Positions 61,533 through 64,000 of a DNA stretch of 64,000 bases are shown here, in pieces (positions within the stretch are counted from its first letter, which is position 1; each line of letters opens with the position of its first letter). The DNA is from an uncultured Acidimicrobiales bacterium (GTDB taxonomy: Bacteria; Actinomycetota; Acidimicrobiia; Acidimicrobiales; SZUA-35): the NCBI GenBank assembly GCA_937976305.1, contig CALJSB010000016.1, positions 1-64,000 on the forward strand, given 5' to 3'. The position numbers and the translations under genes are program-made. The notes under the pieces were generated by a model. That model was not told the DNA's origin and did not search any database. It saw nothing but the letters and a program-made list of their open reading frames with translations.

Positions 61533-64000
61533 GCGTCGACCTCCGTTGCGTTCAGGGGTGGGTCCTCTTCGCGCCGGATCTGCCCGAGCAGAAGCCCTAA
61601 CGCAACAAGCAAGATCTGACCAACGATCGCAAGTCGGCGAGTGATCGGAGTCTGATACTCCAACGTGAAGGGCCCTTCGATCGACTCGGCGACGGTGAGC
61701 ATGCCGTTGCTGCTTGCGAGATCACTTTCGCTCAGTGTTCCGTTTGGTGTTTCGACGGCCCAGTTTCGGAAAGGAACCGCAACACGAATATTGCCCTCGA
61801 CTCCTTCGAAGCCTTCCCAGCTGGCTGCTCCGGTCTGGACGAGGTTGAGACGGCTCGTGCTGTTTGGATCGAGGCCAAGCTCGGTCAGCGGATCACTCGG
61901 GACGGCGTTCAGACCAGCGCCGACAACGGCAGGCCCAGACGACGATGCGTTTCGGTAGACCTGCAGGCTGAGGGCACCGGTGACCCGCTCGAGGTCGAGT
62001 TGGTTCGGAAGCACACGCACCACACCCGTCGAGGGATCGTCGTCCGGTGAGAGCACTGGGCCCACATACGGCGCAGGGGCCAGGCGATCCATCACGATCA
62101 CCAGATCGATGCCGTGGGAGGCCAAGAGCGTGCCGAGTCGATCGGTCTCTCCGGTCGCCGCGAGATCAAGACGATCACCGATCTGCGCATCAAAGCCCCG
62201 GGGCCCGATGGCCCAGCGGCTCGACGCAAGCGGACGGCTCCCCTCCGTGACGAAGTAGTGCGTACCGCGGTCCGAAACGACCGTGTCGGCTGGCGCAACC
62301 GACGGGTGAGCGAGCCACAAGACTCGTACTGGGCCCCGGCTTCCGCTTCGGTCGAGCACGCCGTCCGCCAAGATTTCCGTGAAGCTGCCGAAGCTCTGTG
62401 TGGGCATCTCCCACCGGCCATTGAGGGAGTCGCGCACGACTCCAAGCCCACCAACGAAGATTGCTGCAACCGTGCCAAACGCAGCGATCTTCTGCCAACC
62501 AAACCGGGGCTTTTCGGCAACATCGACCTCGATGGCTCGCATCGCGAGTCCTCCCGCCATGGCCAGTCCTGCAGCTGCCGGAGCGAGCATGATTTCAGCA
62601 GCCGGCAACGGGATCGAGAGAATGTCGCGGCGGTCGATCCAAGGAACAGCCCAGGCCCCGAGGGCAACAATCCAGCCTCCCGCTGCGACGTCAAAACGCG
62701 CGCCTCGAGCAAGGAGCAGTGCGGCGCCGGCAGCAAACAGGAGTCCGAAGATCAACCAGCTTGGACCGAGGCCCCCCGGAGCAAAGCGAACAAGATCAGC
62801 GAGTGAGTCGAACGTCGATTCGGGTGATGCGGGCCCGACGAACCACTCCCACGAGAATCGTTCGATCACGTCGAAGGCCCACGGGCCGTGCAACGCCACC
62901 GGAGCAACAAGAGCGACGACCGCAGCGAGGCCAAGTCGAGCGAGGCCCACCGGGCGAGCGACGACGATCCCTGCAGCGGCGAGCAAAACGGCGAGAAGAG
63001 CCGCTATCAAACCGACGACTGGCACGAACGTTGCGGTGGCGCCGACCAGCAGCCCGAAACGAACCAGGCGAATAGAAAGATCGCGGTCGGCAACACCGGG
63101 GCCTCGGCTGCCACCGGCGGATCCAAACGGCGCGGCTCCCTGGACTCGCAACAAGGATCCGATCAGGCTCGGGGCGACTGCCCAGATGACGAGGGCGTCC
63201 CATCGGCCAGCACTCATCGCTGTAACCGGCAGCGGGTTTGCAGCGTAGAGAACGGCCGAGACTGCACTCGCCCGGAGGCTGCCGAATGGACGAACGAGAC
63301 GCCAGGCTGCCAAGGCTCCGATGAAGAGCGGGCCCACCGCCAAGATCAAGTCGAAGAACCCGTCAGCCCAGAAGAAGAGCAGTCGGCCAACCCCGAGGGC
63401 CAACAATGCTGTTGGTGGGTTGCCTGGGGCTCCGGTGTTCGCTCCTCGCCAGCCCCCGAACCACTCCCCGAGCATCGCCGAGGTCGAAGGCAGGTCGAGG
63501 AACTGTCCGACGGTGACGGTGCCACGGGTGATGATGTGGCGGCTGCCGAAGATGAGGAAGAACAGCAGAACGGCGCCGATCAGTGCTCCGTTGCGATTGG
63601 CTTCTTGCCCGTCGCCCGACAGCGACGACCGGACGGATCCGACGACGCCGGCGAGACGGTCCTGTCCCGCACCAAACTGGCCACGGAAGAACCCAGACAA
63701 CCGGGCCGAGCCGCCCACCTGGAGGGCGGCCACCTCACGATCCGAGACCTTGCGAATCTTGGCGAGTTCACGCCTGCGGGCTCGAATGTCACCCAGACCG
63801 CTCACCGTCGATGACAGCGCCCCGAAGGCAGCCAGCGCCTGTCGGCTTCTTCCAGCGATCAGCGAATAGACGCCCTCGATGACGAGCAGCAGTACGGCCA
63901 GCGGCATCGTTCGGATCAGTGAAAACGGGGTGGCGTTCACCAACATGGTGCGGAACCGGCTGCGTCCCCGCTCACGCCTCAGCTCGTTCTCATCTTGACC
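61529..64000 (-). CDS. Large membrane glycosyltransferase (GT2 type), C-terminal part, runs off right edge
   Basis: 823 codons are visible; the frame stays open through 64000 (upstream residues QDENELRRERGRSRFRTMLV), so the catalytic N-terminus is outside. The first visible helix (MPLAVLLLVIEGVYSLIAGR) matches the pair that follows a GT2 domain in such proteins. About 14 further helices and an extracellular C-terminal part (AVPFRNWAVETPNGTLSESD) with a last helix (LAIVGQILLVALGLLLG) follow. The fold and the DUF5719 neighbour are typical of actinobacterial envelope glycan synthesis. Confidence 0.8.
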   Translation of the reverse strand, partial: GQDENELRRERGRSRFRTMLVNATPFSLIRTMPLAVLLLVIEGVYSLIAGRSRQALAAFGALSSTVSGLGDIRARRRELAKIRKVSDREVAALQVGGSARLSGFFRGQFGAGQDRLAGVVGSVRSSLSGDGQEANRNGALIGAVLLFFLIFGSRHIITRGTVTVGQFLDLPSTSAMLGEWFGGWRGANTGAPGNPPTALLALGVGRLLFFWADGFFDLILAVGPLFIGALAAWRLVRPFGSLRASAVSAVLYAANPLPVTAMSAGRWDALVIWAVAPSLIGSLLRVQGAAPFGSAGGSRGPGVADRDLSIRLVRFGLLVGATATFVPVVGLIAALLAVLLAAAGIVVARPVGLARLGLAAVVALVAPVALHGPWAFDVIERFSWEWFVGPASPESTFDSLADLVRFAPGGLGPSWLIFGLLFAAGAALLLARGARFDVAAGGWIVALGAWAVPWIDRRDILSIPLPAAEIMLAPAAAGLAMAGGLAMRAIEVDVAEKPRFGWQKIAAFGTVAAIFVGGLGVVRDSLNGRWEMPTQSFGSFTEILADGVLDRSGSRGPVRVLWLAHPSVAPADTVVSDRGTHYFVTEGSRPLASSRWAIGPRGFDAQIGDRLDLAATGETDRLGTLLASHGIDLVIVMDRLAPAPYVGPVLSPDDDPSTGVVRVLPNQLDLERVTGALSLQVYRNASSSGPAVVGAGLNAVPSDPLTELGLDPNSTSRLNLVQTGAASWEGFEGVEGNIRVAVPFRNWAVETPNGTLSESDLASSNGMLTVAESIEGPFTLEYQTPITRRLAIVGQILLVALGLLLGQIRREEDPPLNATEVDA

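Overview
The window is a 64 kb piece of a high-GC actinobacterial chromosome, most likely Acidimicrobiia (Ilumatobacter-like). That placement is an inference from the style of the proteins, the core gene order comF-hpf-secA-prfB-ftsE-ftsX, and the DUF5719/large glycosyltransferase pair; no 16S rRNA or tRNA gene is present to confirm it. Genes are dense, many overlap by 4 nt or are separated by a few bases, and at least one promoter appears to give a leaderless mRNA.

Region 1 (1-6.9 kb) is an accessory island. It holds two tandem genes resembling tyrosine recombinases (one without key catalytic residues, one cut by the window edge), three unrelated proteins that each carry a PD-(D/E)XK-like nuclease signature, and a 497-residue reverse transcriptase with the motif style of Abi/UG defence RTs (LPIGPEAS and WVDD). 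The leader before the RT can fold into three hairpins, and 477 bp after it is non-coding. This is the best candidate for an undescribed system, probably anti-phage.

Region 2 (6.9-29.9 kb) is a mosaic of small regulatory, detoxification and modification genes. It includes VOC proteins, a PIN/RHH toxin-antitoxin pair whose toxin seems to start at CTG, an AraC regulator, a DnaK-like ATPase fused through a membrane helix to an extracellular solute-binding domain, several GNAT enzymes (one frameshifted), a CYTH protein, SRPBCC, methyltransferases (one with an N-terminal frameshift and a hidden 57-aa membrane protein after it), a histidine phosphatase and a GDPD. A SoxR regulator faces a VOC gene across a promoter with a 19-bp spacer and a SoxR box. 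DMT and TSUP transporters, acyl-CoA dehydrogenase, SDR, enoyl-CoA hydratase and an FMN glutamate-synthase-like protein follow. Three copies of a 23-bp dispersed repeat lie here, two of which supply the stop codon of the adjacent gene.

Region 3 (29.9-37.1 kb) has a membrane GGDEF/EAL protein paired with a sugar-type solute-binding lipoprotein, a P450/ferredoxin pair, and AzlC/AzlD. Region 4 (37.1-47.1 kb) is the housekeeping block ftsX-ftsE-prfB-secA-hpf-comF, then ahcY, two SRPBCC paralogues and a Trm112-like protein. Region 5 (47.1-64 kb) is envelope glycan biology: a polytopic membrane protein, manA, phosphomannomutase, a GtrA-GT2 fusion and a PTPS-related giant membrane protein in one overlapping operon; then a zinc ribbon, a CPBP protease, ftsH, a membrane thioredoxin, a DUF5719 protein and a large GT2-type glycosyltransferase running off the right edge. 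A 42-nt hairpin repeat occurs at 35.9 kb (two tandem copies) and 44.2 kb.
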